From Dugong dugon (lineage: Eukaryota > Chordata > Mammalia > Sirenia > Dugongidae), in assembly GCA_030035585.1 (NCBI GenBank), contig CM057477.1, forward strand, positions 58,571,447-58,635,446: a stretch of DNA of 64,000 nt, in the 5' to 3' direction. Below the pieces are notes generated by a model. The model saw only the letters and a list, made by a program, of their open reading frames with translations, was not told the origin of the DNA and did not search any database. How positions within the stretch are numbered: position 1 is the stretch's first letter; each line of letters begins with the position of its first letter. Of the stretch, positions 44,822 through 56,189 are shown one piece after another. Both the position numbers and the translations under genes were made by a program.

Positions 44822-45487
44822 ATTCCATTTACAATAGCATCTTAGGCGAATAAAATACCTAGGAATAAATTTAACCAGGAATGTGAAGGTCTTATACAAT
44901 GAAAATTATAAAACATTGTTGAAACAGATTAAAGACTTAAATTAATGGAAGGATGTTTTGTGATCATGAATTGGAAGACTTAATATTGTTAAGATGCCAA
45001 TACTTTCCAAAGCAATCTATAGATTCAATGCAATCTTGATCAAAATTCCAATAGCCTTCTTTACAGAAATGGAAAAACCAATCCTCAACTTTACATGGAA
45101 TGGCAAGAGGCCCTGAATACCTAAAGTAATGCTGAAAAAGAAGAACAAAGTAGGAGGACTCACACTTCTTACGATACAGTAATCAAAAACAGACTGGTAT
45201 AGTTATAACAATAGACATATAGATGAATGGAAGAGAATTGAGAGTTTAGAAATATACCCACACATCTACGGTCAACTAATTTTTGACAAGAGTTCTAAGT
45301 CTATTCAATGGGGAAAGAAGAATCTCTTCAATAAATGGTGTTGGGAAAATTAGATTTCCACATGCAGAAAAATGAAACAGGATCCATGCCTCACACCATA
45401 CACAAAAACAAATTCAAAATGAATTAAGTACCTAAATGTGTAAATTAAAACCATAAAATTCAACAGGGGCAACCCTGTCAGGCCTAG

Positions 45488-45665
45488 CTTTCAACAATGG
45501 ATTATCTAAACACAAACACAAACAGCAAAAGACAAAATAAATGGGACAGCATAAAAACTAAAAACTTGTTCATCAAAACCTTTCAACAATGGATTATCTA
45601 AACACAAACAGCAAAAGACAAAATAAACGGGACCTCATAAAAACTAAAAACTTGTTCATCAAAAG
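45488..45665. repeat. Tandem duplication within L1 (about 90-bp unit)
   Basis: 'ctttcaacaatggattatct' begins both copies (45488 and 45580) and 'aacttgttcatcaaaa' closes both. Copy 1 has 6 extra bases in a CACAAA run. Confidence 0.88.
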
Positions 45666-46653
45666 ACTTTACAAAAAAAGTGAAAAGATAATCTACCAAC
45701 TGGGAGAATATCTTCGGAAACCACAGATCCAACAAGAACATAATAACTGAAATATATATAAAACTTTGACAACTTAACAAAAAAAGACAAATAACTCAAT
45801 CATAAAATGGGCAAAGAACTTGAATAGATACTTTAACAAAGAGGACATTCAAATGGCCACCAAACACACAATAAGATGCTCAACGTCATTAGCCATCAGA
45901 GAGATGCAAATCAAAGCCACAATGAGATACCATTTCACTCCCACTAGGATAGCTAAGATAAAAAGAACAGAAAATAACAAATGTTGTCAAGATTGTGGAG
46001 AACTGGAACCCTTACCCATTGCAGGTGTGAATGCAAAATGGTACAGCTGTTGTGGAAAACACTGTGACAGTTCCTCAAAAACTAAAAATAGAACTACCAT
46101 ATGATCCAGCAATTCCACTCCTAGCTATATACTCAAAAAACTTTAGAGACTTGCACACCAATGTTCACTGCAGCACTACTCACAATAGCCAAAAGGTGGA
46201 AACAAAGTAAATGTCCATCAACAGATGAATGCATAAACAAAATGTGTTACATACATACATTACATACATACAATGGAATACTAGTCAGAGAGTAAAAGAA
46301 ATCATGATACATCCTACAATACAGATGGAGTTGGAAGACATTATGCTGAGTAATATAAGTCAATCACAAAAGGACAAATATTGTATGACCTCACTTAATT
46401 GCTGTCAGTAAGTTGTACACCTGTAAAAAGTTGAATTGGCCAAAGTTGTGTGACAGACATAATTTACAACAAAAAAAGAGAAGTCTCTCCACTCAAATTT
46501 TTGTTGAATATATAAAATTATTTCATATTGTGAATAACCTGGAAATTCTATAAAATCCTCAAAAATTCAATGATGCTTATTTCATACACTTTGCTAACAA
46601 AAGCCAAAGAAAACCAACTACACTGATATTCGAGAAGCATTCTTTTATCTTAT

Positions 46654-46829
46654 TTAAAAAAAAAAAAAAAAAAACCAAACCCACTGCTGTCGAGTCAATT
46701 CCGACTCATAGTGACCCTATAGGACAGAGCAGAACTGCTCTATAGGGTTTCCAAGAAGCAGCTGGTGGATTCGAACCAGCGCTCTTTTGGTTAGCAGCCA
46801 AGCTCTTGACCACTGTGCCAGCAGAGCTC
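46654..46829 (-). repeat. AfroSINE, type A
   Basis: An A-run tail, 'cccactgctgtcgagtcaat', B-box region 'ggattcgaaccagcgct', and a 'gccagcagagctc' head. Flanks cttttatctta / tttttatctta look like the TSD. Confidence 0.94.
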
Positions 46830-46848
46830 TTTTTTATCTTACAGTAAT

Positions 46849-46930
46849 AACATATTTAAACAAATAGGCTTTTAGTACGAGTTCAAAGAGGCTCATACTT
46901 AAACACATCAAAATTCCATGCTCTTAAAAA
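46849..46930. repeat. Unassigned 79-bp segment, copy A
   Basis: Nearly 88% identical by eye to 50925-51003 (direct orientation). Shared stretches include 'ttcaaagaggctcat' and 'atgctcttaaaaa'. It does not belong to the adjoining SINE or L1. Confidence 0.7.
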
Positions 46931-46936
46931 CAAACA

Positions 46937-49900
46937 ATCTCCTTTACACCAACAAAGAGAACTTCGAAGAGGAAATCACCAAATCAATACCATCTACAAT
47001 AGCCCCCAAGAAGATAAAATACTTAGGAATAAATCTAACCAGAGACATAAAAGACTTACAATGAAAACTATAGGACACTACTGCAAGAAACCAAAAGAGA
47101 CCTGCATAAGTGGAAAAACATACCTTGCTTGTGGATAGGTGGACTCAACATTGCGAAAATGTCCATTCTACCCAAAGTGATCTACAGATACAATGCAATC
47201 CCGGTCCAAATTCCAACAGCATTTTTTAATGAGATGGAGAAACAAATCACCAACTTCATATGGAAAGGGAAGAGGCCCTGGATAAGTTAAAGCATTACTC
47301 AAGAAGAAGAACAAAGTGGGAGGCCTCACACTACCTGATTTTAGAACCTACTGTACCATCACTGCAGTCAAAACAGACTGGTACTGGTACAACAACAGAT
47401 ACATAGACCAATGGAACACAATTGAGAATCCAGACATAAATTCATCCACCTATGAGCAGCTGATATTTGATAAAAGGCCCAAAGTCTGTTAACTGGGGAA
47501 AAGACAGTCTCTTCAACAAACAGTGCTGGCATAACTGGATATCCATCTGCAAAAAAACTGAAACAAGGCCCATACCTCACATCATGCACAAAAACTAACT
47601 CAAAATTGACCAAAGACTTAAATATAAAATCGAAAACAATAAAGATCCTGGAAGAAAAAATGGGGACAACACTTGGAGCCCTTATACATGGCATAAACAG
47701 AATACATACCATAAGGAACAGTGTACAAGCACCAGAACAGAGACTAGATTAACTGGGAGCTCCTAAAAAATCAAACACTTATGCTCCTCAAAAGACTTCA
47801 CCAAAAGAGGAAAAAGACAACCTACAGACTAGGAAAAAAATTTTGGCTACAACAAATCCAATCAGCCGTCTAATCTCTAAAATCTACAAGATACTGCAAA
47901 ACCTCAACAACAAAAAGACAAATAATCCAATTAAAAAACGGGCAAAGGTCAAGAGTATGGCTCCCAGACACCCTTTTAGCTCAGTGGTGAAGTTACCTCC
48001 GAGGTTCACTGTTCAGCCTGGGAGTGGACAGCCCCGTAAAACCAAATGAGACTAACGAGGTACAGGAGTCCAGTGACAAGGGCCAGAAGGCAGAAGGGGA
48101 CAAGGAAGCTGGTGATAGGGAACCCAAGGTTGAGTAAGGATATTGTTGATGTGTTGTGAGATTGTTAACCATTGTCATAGGGCAACATTTGTAGTAACTG
48201 TTAAATGAGAAACTCTTTTGTTCTGTAAGCCTTCATCTTAAGTGAGAATAACAGCACAACTGGAAGAGCGTAGTCAATGTCACTGAACTGTGTATGTAGA
48301 AATTTTTGAAACGGTGTATATTTGGCTATGTGTATTTTCACCAAAAAAAAAGGTTGAGAATTTAGAGGGTTAATATGTTGTGGGGTTGTTAACCAATGTC
48401 ATAAAACAACATGTGTACTACTGTTTCATGAGAAACTATTTGTTCTGTAAGCCTTCACCTGAAGTACAATAAAATATAAAAAAAAAATATATTAGAAAAA
48501 AAAAAAAGGGCAAAGGATATGAACAGGCACTTCGCCAAAGAAGACATTCAGGCAGCTAACAGACACATGAAGAAATGTTCACGATCATTAGCCATTAGAG
48601 AAATGCAGATCAAAACTACAATGAGATATCATCTCACCCCAACAAGGTTAGCACTAATCCAAAATACACAAAATAATAAACGCTGGAGACGTGGTGGAGA
48701 GACTGGAACACTTCTACACTGTTGGTGGGAATGTAAAATGGTACAAGTACTTTGGAAATCAATTTGGAGCTTCCTTAAAAAGCTAGAAATAGAAGTACCG
48801 TAGGATCCAGCAATCCTGCTCCTTAGAATATACCCTAGAGAAAAAAGAGCTGTCACATGAATAGATATATGCACACCCATGTTCACTGCACCACTGTTCA
48901 CAATAGCAAAAAGGTGGAACAACCTAGATGCCCATCAACAGACAAATGGGTAAACAAATTATGGTATATCCACACAATGGAATACTAGGCAACAAAAAAG
49001 AACAACGATGAAGTCGTGAAACGTAACATGGAGGAATCTGGAGGGCATTACGCTGAGTGAATTTAGTCAGTCACAGAAGGACAAATATTGTGTAAGACCA
49101 CTATTATAAGAACTCAAGAAAAGTTTAAACACAGAAGAAGATGGTTACGAGGGTGGAGAGGGAGCGTGAGGGTTAGTCACTAACTAGACAGTAGACAAGA
49201 ATTATCTTAGATGAAGGGAAGGACAGCACACACTACAGGGGAAGTCAGCACAACTGGACTAAACCAAAGCTAAGAAGTTTCCTGAATAGAATCAAACACT
49301 TCGAGGGACAAAGTAGCAGAGGTAGAGGTCTGGGGACCATGCTTTCAGGGGACGTCTAGGTCAACTGGCATAACAAAGTTTATTAAGAAAATGTTCTGCA
49401 TCCTATTTTGGTGGGTGGCGCCTGGGGTCTTAAAAGCTTACAAGCGGCCATCAATTGTTCCCAACCACCTGGAGTGAAGGAGGATGAAGAACACCAAAGA
49501 CACAAGGAAAGTATTAGCCCAAGAGACAGAAAGGGCCACCTAAACCAGAGACTTCATCACCCTGAGACCAGAAGAACTACATGGTGGCTGACTACCACCA
49601 ACGACCGCCCTGACAGGGAACACAACAGTTCCTGACAGAGCAGGAGATAAGTGGTGTGCAGAACTCAACTTCTAGTAAAAAAGAACAGACTTAATGTTCT
49701 GAGACTGAAGGAACCCCGGAAAGCATGGCCCCTGGACTCTGTCAGCCCAGAACTAAAACAATTTCCAAGGCCAACTCTTCAGACAAAGATTGGACTGGAC
49801 TGTGGGACATAAAATGATACTCATGAAGAGTATGCTTCTTAGCTCAAGCAGATAAATGAGACTAAACAGGCAGCTTCTATCCGGAGGTGAGATGAGAAGC

Positions 49901-50090
49901 CAGAAAGGGTCAGGAGCTGGTTGAATGGACGTGGGGTATCAGGGGTGGAAAAGAGGAGTGTGCTGTCATAGTACAGGGAGAGCAATTAGGGTCACATAAC
50001 AATTTATGTATACATTTTTGTATAAGAGACTAACTTGAAATGTAAACTTCCACTTAAACTACAACTATAAACAAAAAAGAAATTTACCAA
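46937..50090 (+). mobile_element. 5'-truncated L1 (ORF2 part and complete 3'UTR), inactive
   Basis: It opens in ORF2 ('caccaacaaagagaacttcg'), runs 'accagagacataaaagactt', 'agcagctgatatttgataaa', and after a nested L1 insert resumes 'caaaggatatgaacaggcac'. The frame 48519-48803 reads [19 protein letters not shown] and [18 protein letters not shown], the ORF2 carboxyl end. The 3'UTR ends near 50085. A loose TSD, ttaaaaacaaaca / ttaaaaaaacaaaca, brackets it (46924-46936, 50091-50105). Stops and frameshifts leave no full ORF2, and there is no ORF1. Confidence 0.93.
47949..48500 (+). mobile_element. L1 3' end nested inside the L1 at 46937-50090
   Basis: The insert carries the same dimeric 3'UTR as 11915-12447 and ends in an A-rich tail. 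The target aaaaaacgggcaaagg (47933-47948) is repeated as aaaaaaagggcaaagg (48501-48516), 15/16, and host ORF2 continues directly from it. Confidence 0.93.
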
Positions 50091-50105
50091 TTAAAAAAAC
50101 AAACA

Positions 50106-50628
50106 CGCAAACAACAACAAAAATTTACCTGCCGCCATTACGAAAATTTAAGACAATATGATAGAAGGCAAGCCTCTTATTTTTAACAATCCTTATTTAG
50201 ATTATGTCTCTATTTTCACTTAATATTTCTTATCTGTAAAATAAATTAAAGACTCCCTCCCCAAGGAGATTAAGAAAAAGCTTAATATTATTCTCTTGAT
50301 AGATGCACTCAATATAAATCCATAATTGTTTCTGGACTGACGACTTACTTGGCTTGACTGTTTGCTTGAGGCCTGAATCACAGAATCCTTAGCCCATGAG
50401 ATTAAAATCCAATACCATGAAAACAATTACTCTGCTTTCACCTGATAAATTAATAAACATACATATATATATTATTTTTGGTCTTTGATAAAAAGAGGAA
50501 CGAAGTATAAACAGAAAAGTAGGGGAATTTTAGGAAATGTTATGAGAAACAAGAACTTTGACTTCTCTTAATTATACTGCTGGTCAAAAAAGAGAAATGA
50601 AATTAACATTAACAACTAATTACATAGT
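50106..50628. other. Single-copy DNA, no recognised element
   Basis: Nothing supported. Confidence 0.3.
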
Positions 50629-50708
50629 CTAATGGTTCAGAGTATGAGCTTTGGAGTAGGTGACCCAGGTCTGAGTCCCAACACTACTATTAACTAGTTG
50701 GATGACTT

Positions 50709-50921
50709 AAAAAAAAAAAAAAGCTGTTGTTGAGTTGATTCCAACTCACGGTGACTCCACGTTGGGTCAAAGTAGAAATGCAATCTATAGTTTTCAATGG
50801 TTGTGATCTTTTGGAAGTAGATTGCCAGGCCTTTCTTTCGAGATGCCTCTGGGTGGATTCAAACTGTCAACCTGTTGGTTAGTGGCTGAGCACTTAATCA
50901 TTTATGCCACCCAGAGACTCC
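50709..50921 (-). repeat. AfroSINE, type C
   Basis: 'gctgttgttgagttgattcc' tail, 'ctttcgagatgcctctgggt' middle, 'gccacccagagactcc' head. Confidence 0.93.
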
Positions 50922-50924
50922 AGA

Positions 50925-51003
50925 ATATTTAAGCAAATGGACTTTTAGTACAATTTCAAAGAGGCTCATCTTAAACATACCAAAATTCTATGCTCTTAAA
51001 AAA
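50925..51003. repeat. Unassigned 79-bp segment, copy B, with A-run
   Basis: Direct copy of 46849-46930, ending in an A-rich run inside the MIR. Also immediately right of a minus-strand SINE, as copy A is, but the two SINEs are of different subtypes. Confidence 0.7.
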
Positions 51004-51169
51004 AAAAAGAAAATGGCATAGGGCTACTTAAATTCGATAAGCCTCTGTTTTCACTTCTGTAAAAGGGATAATGATAATCTCTATTTCACAAAACAATTCA
51101 CTTAAACTGCTTGTTATAGTGCCAGGACACATGCATAATATGTTCTCAAATACTTAACAAAAAAAGAGA

Positions 51170-51776
51170 TAAACTGTAGTAAACCAGTACTCAGGAATAA
51201 ACAAACAGATAAATACAACTTGGATGACTCTCAAAAGTATTATGTTAAGTGAAAGAACCCAGTCTTAAAAGGTTATATACTATATGATTCTATTTATATG
51301 AATTCTTAAAATGACCAAACTATAGTAATGGGGAACAGATCAGTGGTTGTTAGGGGTCGTAAGCAGGGAGAAGGGGTTACTATAAAGAGATAGCATGACA
51401 GTTTTGGGGGATGATGGCACTGTTCTACATCCTGATTCTGACACTGGTTACACACAGATGTATTAAAATTCACAGAGCTGTATACTGAAAAAAAGGTCAG
51501 TTACACAGTCTGATCATTTTAAAAGTAAATGTTTAAAAAACTCTAATGGCCCAAAAACTTAGTACTCCAGGCTATAATCATGAGAAAACACTACACAAAA
51601 CCAAACTGAGGAACATTCTATAGAATACCTGACCAGTACTCTTCAAATGTGTGAAGGTCACTGAAGAGAAGGAATCATCACAGATTTAAGGAGATTAAGG
51701 AGACATGATAACTAAGTGCAATGAGGTATATCCTGCACTGGATTCTGGAACAGAAAAAGGACATTGTGGAGAAACT
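51170..51776 (+). mobile_element. Old L1 3'UTR sequence
   Basis: 'gaataaacaaacagataaat', 'aagtattatgttaagtgaaa', 'tactatatgattctatttat' and 'gatcagtggttgttaggggt' are the ORF2-to-3'UTR end. 51650-51776 ('cactggattctggaacagaa') belongs to an L1M-type 3'UTR that resumes at 52196. Confidence 0.75.
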
Positions 51777-51937
51777 GGAGCCTTGGTCGTGCAGTAGTTA
51801 AGAGCTCAGCTGCTAACCAAAAGTTCAGCAGTTTGAATCCACCAGCCGCTCCCTGGAAGCCCTGTGAGGCAGTTCTATTCTGTCCTACAGGGTCACTATG
51901 AGTCGGAACTGACTCAACAGCAATGGGTTTGGTTTTC
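51777..51937 (+). repeat. AfroSINE, type A (inverted pair, left arm)
   Basis: 'ggagccttggtcgtgcagta' head, 'gaactgactcaacagcaatg' tail. It faces the next SINE tail-to-tail across about 26 bp. Confidence 0.94.
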
Positions 51938-51963
51938 TGGTCAATAAAATCAAAATACAGTAC

Positions 51964-52191
51964 TGTTGTTGTTAGTTGCCATAGAGTCAATTCTGACTCA
52001 TGGCAACCCTGTGTGTACAGAGCAGGACTGTTCCATAGGGTTTTGTTTCTTTCTCCCCTCATAGGGTTTTCAAGGCTATACCTTTCAGAAGCAAAATGGC
52101 CAGACATGTCTTCTGAGGTGCCTCTGGATGGGTCTGAACCATCAACCTCTAAGAGTTCAAGGCTTAACCATTTGCACTACCCAAGGACTCC
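51964..52191 (-). repeat. AfroSINE, type C (inverted pair, right arm)
   Basis: (GTT)3, 'gttgccatagagtcaattct', 'gaggtgcctctggatgggtc', 'ctacccaaggactcc'. It contains a small local duplication of 'catagggtttt' (52035-52072). Confidence 0.93.
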
Positions 52192-52195
52192 AAAA

Positions 52196-52335
52196 TGCCA
52201 ATATTAATGTCTTAGTTTTGATAACTGTACCTTGCTTATTAAGGTGTTAACATTAGTAGAAGCTGGATGACAAGCATACAGGGACTCTGTAGTATCTTTG
52301 CAACTCTTCTGTAAATCTAAAATTATGGGATTAGT
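52196..52335 (+). mobile_element. L1M-type 3'UTR, continuation
   Basis: 'agttttgataactgtacctt', 'gtgttaacattagtagaagc' and 'ttgcaactcttctgtaaatc' are the well-known end of old L1 3'UTRs. Confidence 0.8.
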
Positions 52336-53085
52336 TCTCTTGGTTTGGGGGCTTAGGGCCATGGTCTCACGGGACAATCCAGTCAATTGGCATAATATAG
52401 TTTTTAAAGTTTATGTTCTACTTCCAGTATGGTGAGTAGTGCCTGGGGTCTTAAAAGCTTATGAGCAGTCATCTAAGATACAACTACTGGTCTTTATTTA
52501 TCTGGAACAAAAGAGAAAGAAGGAAACCGAAGAATCAGAGACAAAACTGCACTACAGGACTGTCTACATGAATCACTGTCTCCTCCACCCTGCGGCCAGA
52601 AGAACTAGATGGTGCCTAGCTACCACTATTGAACATTCTGATCAGGAACATAATAGAGAAACCCTGATAAAAAGGCAGATAAATATGGAACAGAACTTCA
52701 AATTCTTAAAGAATCCAGACTTACTGGACCTACTGGGTCTGGAGGAGTCCCCTAGAGTTGCTCTTCAAACGTTGAATTGAAACTATCCCCTGAAGTCACC
52801 TTCAAGTAACAGTTTATCCCAAACAGTAAATTGTTTCCCTTGGATACTGTGTTACTTAAAAAAAAAAAAAAATTATCTATATAAGACTTTAGTCAAAAGC
52901 AATTTTAAAGCATAGATGAGAAGGGAGATTAAGTAAATGGAAGTGAAACAACCAGAACAGAAATAACAAGAATGTTGACACAATGCGAAGAATTTAACCA
53001 ATGTCACAGATCACTGTGTCTAGGAACAAATGAGAGCAGATTTTGCCATGCATACTTTCACCAAAAATAAAATTTTTTAAAAAAT
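52336..53085 (+). mobile_element. L1 3'UTR, 5'-truncated
   Basis: It parallels 49320-49700 ('gtgcctggggtcttaaaagc', 'gaagaactagatggtgccta') but is more diverged. It ends 'atactttcaccaaaaataaa'. The frame at 52439-52780 is 3'UTR, not coding. Confidence 0.85.
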
Positions 53086-53089
53086 TATT

Positions 53090-53795
53090 TATTAGGTTAC
53101 GAAGATCAGGAAAGGAACATTATTTAAGCCAACAACTCTTAAAAAGTCTCAGGAGGAATTAACATGATGATTTCTTTTAATGGTTAATACAAATCATGTA
53201 ACAGAAAATGTCTGTATTTTTACTATAACCATCAGAAAGATCAGACAAATTTGCTAGAATATCACTGAATCTGCATATTTCTGCATACCACTTTGCCCTG
53301 ATACTGATGTATTCCTGTATATTTTCCCTGATGCTGATTTTCATAAATTTCTACATTTCTATTCTAACCTATTGACCCTTAAAAACCTCACATAAGACAC
53401 TGTAAACAAAGTAGGGAATACAATAACAAACAACTCAAAAAAAATTCATCATGCATATTTTTATTAAAATGGTTTTACCTACACTAAGATCATATACACT
53501 ATCTGAAAGGCATAAAAGAGACCCTACCACAAAGTACAGAACCTATTAAGCTGTGCTCATTTCCAATGTGTATGTTTATAACTTTTAAAATTACATCAAC
53601 ATTTGATTTCCAAATTCAAGAATGATGTCTTGTTTTAAGGAATTTATCATAAATTCTACCTTGTAATATTCCTATTAAAGCAAAGACACACGACAACAAC
53701 AACCCCTCCAACAGTCCACCAGCAACCACAGAATAAATTTCCATAAAAGATACTTTTGCATCTTGACTTTGGTCTATCTCACTAGCCTCATCTCT
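53090..53795. other. AT-rich DNA, no recognised element
   Basis: The minus-strand frame at 53616-53864 (82 residues, one hydrophobic stretch) has no recognisable family and overlaps probable L2. Confidence 0.3.
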
Positions 53796-53799
53796 GGCC

Positions 53800-54240
53800 A
53801 TTCCATCCCTAACATACACTCTACAGTCCAGCTTTGCTGAACTTGTTAGTTCAGAGCATGTCATGTTCTTTCACTCTATCTTTACTGCCCTTCCCCACTC
53901 AGTGAATCTCTTACAGAGATTCTCTCCTCCCTCTGTCATTACCAGGAAGAACTGGTCACTGACTCCTTTGTGCTCCCACAGTATTTTGTAATGATCTAAC
54001 AGATGATGAATCTTATCATTTATTCATTCATACATACATGTATGCACTGCTACAATGTGCAAAGCACACTGATAAGTTTGATTGCCCTCATAACTCTTCT
54101 TGCCTACTCTCCTGGAATACCTAAAGAACATTATATTTTCATCATCTGCTTACATGCCTCATTGGCCATTTATTTCAGCCTGATAGCATTCCTAAGCCAC
54201 AATAATCATTTAATAAATATTTGCTGAATGAAAACTCTCC
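53800..54240 (+). repeat. L2 LINE 3' portion
   Basis: The end is clear ('catttaataaatatttgctg', 'aatgaaaac'); the left part ('cacagtattttgtaatgatc') is decayed. Confidence 0.6.
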
Positions 54241-54244
54241 GAAG

Positions 54245-55000
54245 TTGGACAACTAAATATTGCCTCAACAACAAACCTGTTTTTTTCTTTTCCACAAAAT
54301 TCAAACCAATCTTGAGTCATTTCTATACAGTAGGTCTAAACTACACAAAAAGTCAAGGCCCCTTTCTCACTTTCCTGACTTGTCCAAATTCTAGGAGTAG
54401 GTTGGTTAGGCTGGGTCTGGTAGTCCTTCACGGGATCAAGCTTCTCATAGTGGTAAAGTTCTGCATGTTTTAAGATCGAACAGCTTCTAGATTTGACCCA
54501 GTGTTTTACACCTAGACACCCCACTATGTTAATACTTTAGAATTAGAGAGAGAACAAAGAAGGAAAAAGAAAAAATATCCCAAAAGATTTAGGACTCATT
54601 ATCCAATGGTGGCCTCTTCCTTCAACTTTTGGTCTCTGTCCCATTAGGCCTTTACTTACATAGCCTCCCTTCAGTAAATTTTCCTAATTAGAAGCAGGCT
54701 GGAAAGTATCAATAAAAAGGAATATTCAAATAAGATATTTAGTGTACAGGCTTTATTCATGTTTCATAATACCATATAGCGAGCAATTGATAACTTCTCT
54801 GAACTTATGCCTTACTATCATCACAAATGATATATTTCAGCTAAAGCTAAACTGCTCTGCTGCTATTCTTCCATATATGAAGTCAAATCATTGGTACAAA
54901 TGAAACTTTAAAACTTAAATGTATTTTAGATTTACAATCATTTTAGGAAGTATTTCTTGGGCATATACAGTGTGCTAAGAATTTTAAAGTTCTCAAATTT
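54245..55000. other. Single-copy DNA, no recognised element
   Basis: Nothing supported; the frames here are short. Confidence 0.3.
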
Positions 55001-55359
55001 CTATCTTCAGGTCTCTCTCCTAAACTCCAGATTCTTATATCCAACTTGACAACTCCATTCAAATGTCTGATATTCTTCTCAAACTTAACCTGAATTCCTG
55101 ATCATCCCCCTCAAAAGCTACTCTACCCACAGCTTTCTCCATCATCCTGGTGGCAATCTGATAGTTCTAGCTGTTCAGGCCAAAAATCTTGACTTTTCTC
55201 TTTCAGTCATGTATCCATATTCAATCTGTTGGGAAATGCTGTGGCTCTATCTTCAAAACTTATCTAGAGAACCCTATCACCACTCACCTCCATTGCTACT
55301 ATCCAGCTCTGAGCCACTGTCATCTCTCCCCTGTATTATTACAGTAGTCTAAATATCAG

Positions 55360-55509
55360 ACCCACTGTCGACCAGTCGATTCCGACTCATAGTGACCCTA
55401 CAGGACAGAGTAGAACCACCCCATAGGGTTTCCAAGGAGCAGCTGGTGGATTCAAACTTCCAATCTTCTGGTTAACAGTTGATCTCTTAACCACTGTGCC
55501 ACCAGAGCT
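55360..55509 (-). repeat. AfroSINE, type A (inverted pair, left arm)
   Basis: 'cccactgtcgaccagtcgat' tail to 'gccaccagagctcc' head. Target copy aaatatcag precedes it (55351-55359). Confidence 0.93.
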
Positions 55510-55627
55510 CCACTCAAAGGTCGGCAGTTCAAATCCACCAGCCACTCCTTGGAAGCCCTATGACACAATTCTACTCTGTCCTGTAGTGTCGCTATGAGTC
55601 AGAACCAACTCGATGGCATATAATAAC
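55510..55627 (+). repeat. AfroSINE, 5'-truncated (inverted pair, right arm)
   Basis: Starts within the 'aaaggtcggcagttcaaatc' segment directly after the previous SINE's head and ends 'gaaccaactcgatggcatat'. Followed by target copy aaatatcag (55628-55636). Confidence 0.92.
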
Positions 55628-55636
55628 AAATATCAG

Positions 55637-55796
55637 AAGGAGCCAGGTTATGGAATGCACCCACCCAACAGTTCTGTGGGAGAAAGACCTGGCCATCTAT
55701 TCTCATAAAGCTTACAACCTAGAAAACCCTACGGTCGCACTTCTACTCTGACACATGGAGTCACTGAGTCAAAAATGGACTTAATAGTACCTAACA
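55637..55796 (+). repeat. AfroSINE, type C-like, third of the cluster
   Basis: 'gagaaagacctggccatcta' middle and 'caaaaatggacttaatagta' with 'cctaacaaaa' end. Closed by aaagtatcag (55797-55806). Confidence 0.88.
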
Positions 55797-56189
55797 AAAG
55801 TATCAGTAGCCTTCCTGCTTCTATCCCTGCCTCCCTGCAACCTAGTCTCAAAACAGCAGCCAGAATAATCGTTTTTAAAAGTCATATCATATCACTCCCC
55901 TGCTTCAAAACTTTGCTATGCTCCACATTTCAAACAAAATAAAAGTCTTTACAACTGCTTCAAGGACTACAAGACCTTATCCTGGTCCCAGAGCACATTA
56001 TGATTTTTTCTCTTACCACTCGCCTGCTTGCTCCCTACCTTCCAGCCACATCGACCTTTCCCTGCTGTTACATGAACGCAACAAGCACTCTTCCACTTTA
56101 GGGTCTTTACACTGCCTGTTCTCACTGCCTGGGAAGCTTTTCTGTTAGATATCCATGTGGCTAACTCCTTTATTTCCTGTGGTAAAGTA

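Larger units (their letters stand above)
44445..46480 (+). mobile_element. 5'-truncated L1 ORF2 copy, inactive
   Basis: It starts in the reverse transcriptase region ('gtggatgacatgatcctata', equivalent to ...DDMILY) and passes through 'ccaatactttccaaagcaat', 'tctacggtcaactaattttt' and 'ccatcagagagatgcaaatc' to 'aatggaatactagtcagaga' and a short 3'UTR. The frame at 45820-46104 reads [19 protein letters not shown]. Its sequence is distinct from the L1 at 46937, indicating an older subfamily. It contains a SINE (44669-44821) and a local tandem duplication (45488-45665). Confidence 0.93.
50630..51140 (+). repeat. MIR split by a SINE and an unassigned insert
   Basis: 'atgagctttggagtaggtga' and 'aactagttggatgactta' precede, and 'taagcctctgttttcacttc' with 'ataatgataatctctatttc' follow, the inserted block 50709-51010. 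Confidence 0.75.
55005..56185 (+). repeat. Long L2 LINE ORF2 segment, split by three SINEs
   Basis: 55005-55350 has 'aactccattcaaatgtctga', 'gttcaggccaaaaatcttga' and 'catctctcccctgtattatt'. 55807-56185 continues 'agccttcctgcttctatccc', 'aaagtcatatcatatcactc' and 'ccactttagggtctttacac'. The order is collinear with L2 across the SINE cluster. Confidence 0.88.

Noticed and set aside
47368-47712. 114-codon minus-strand frame
   Set aside because: Antisense shadow of L1 ORF2; the same shadow appears at 40843-41199.
53616-53864. 82-codon minus-strand frame with a hydrophobic stretch
   Set aside because: No family resemblance; it overlaps probable L2 sequence.
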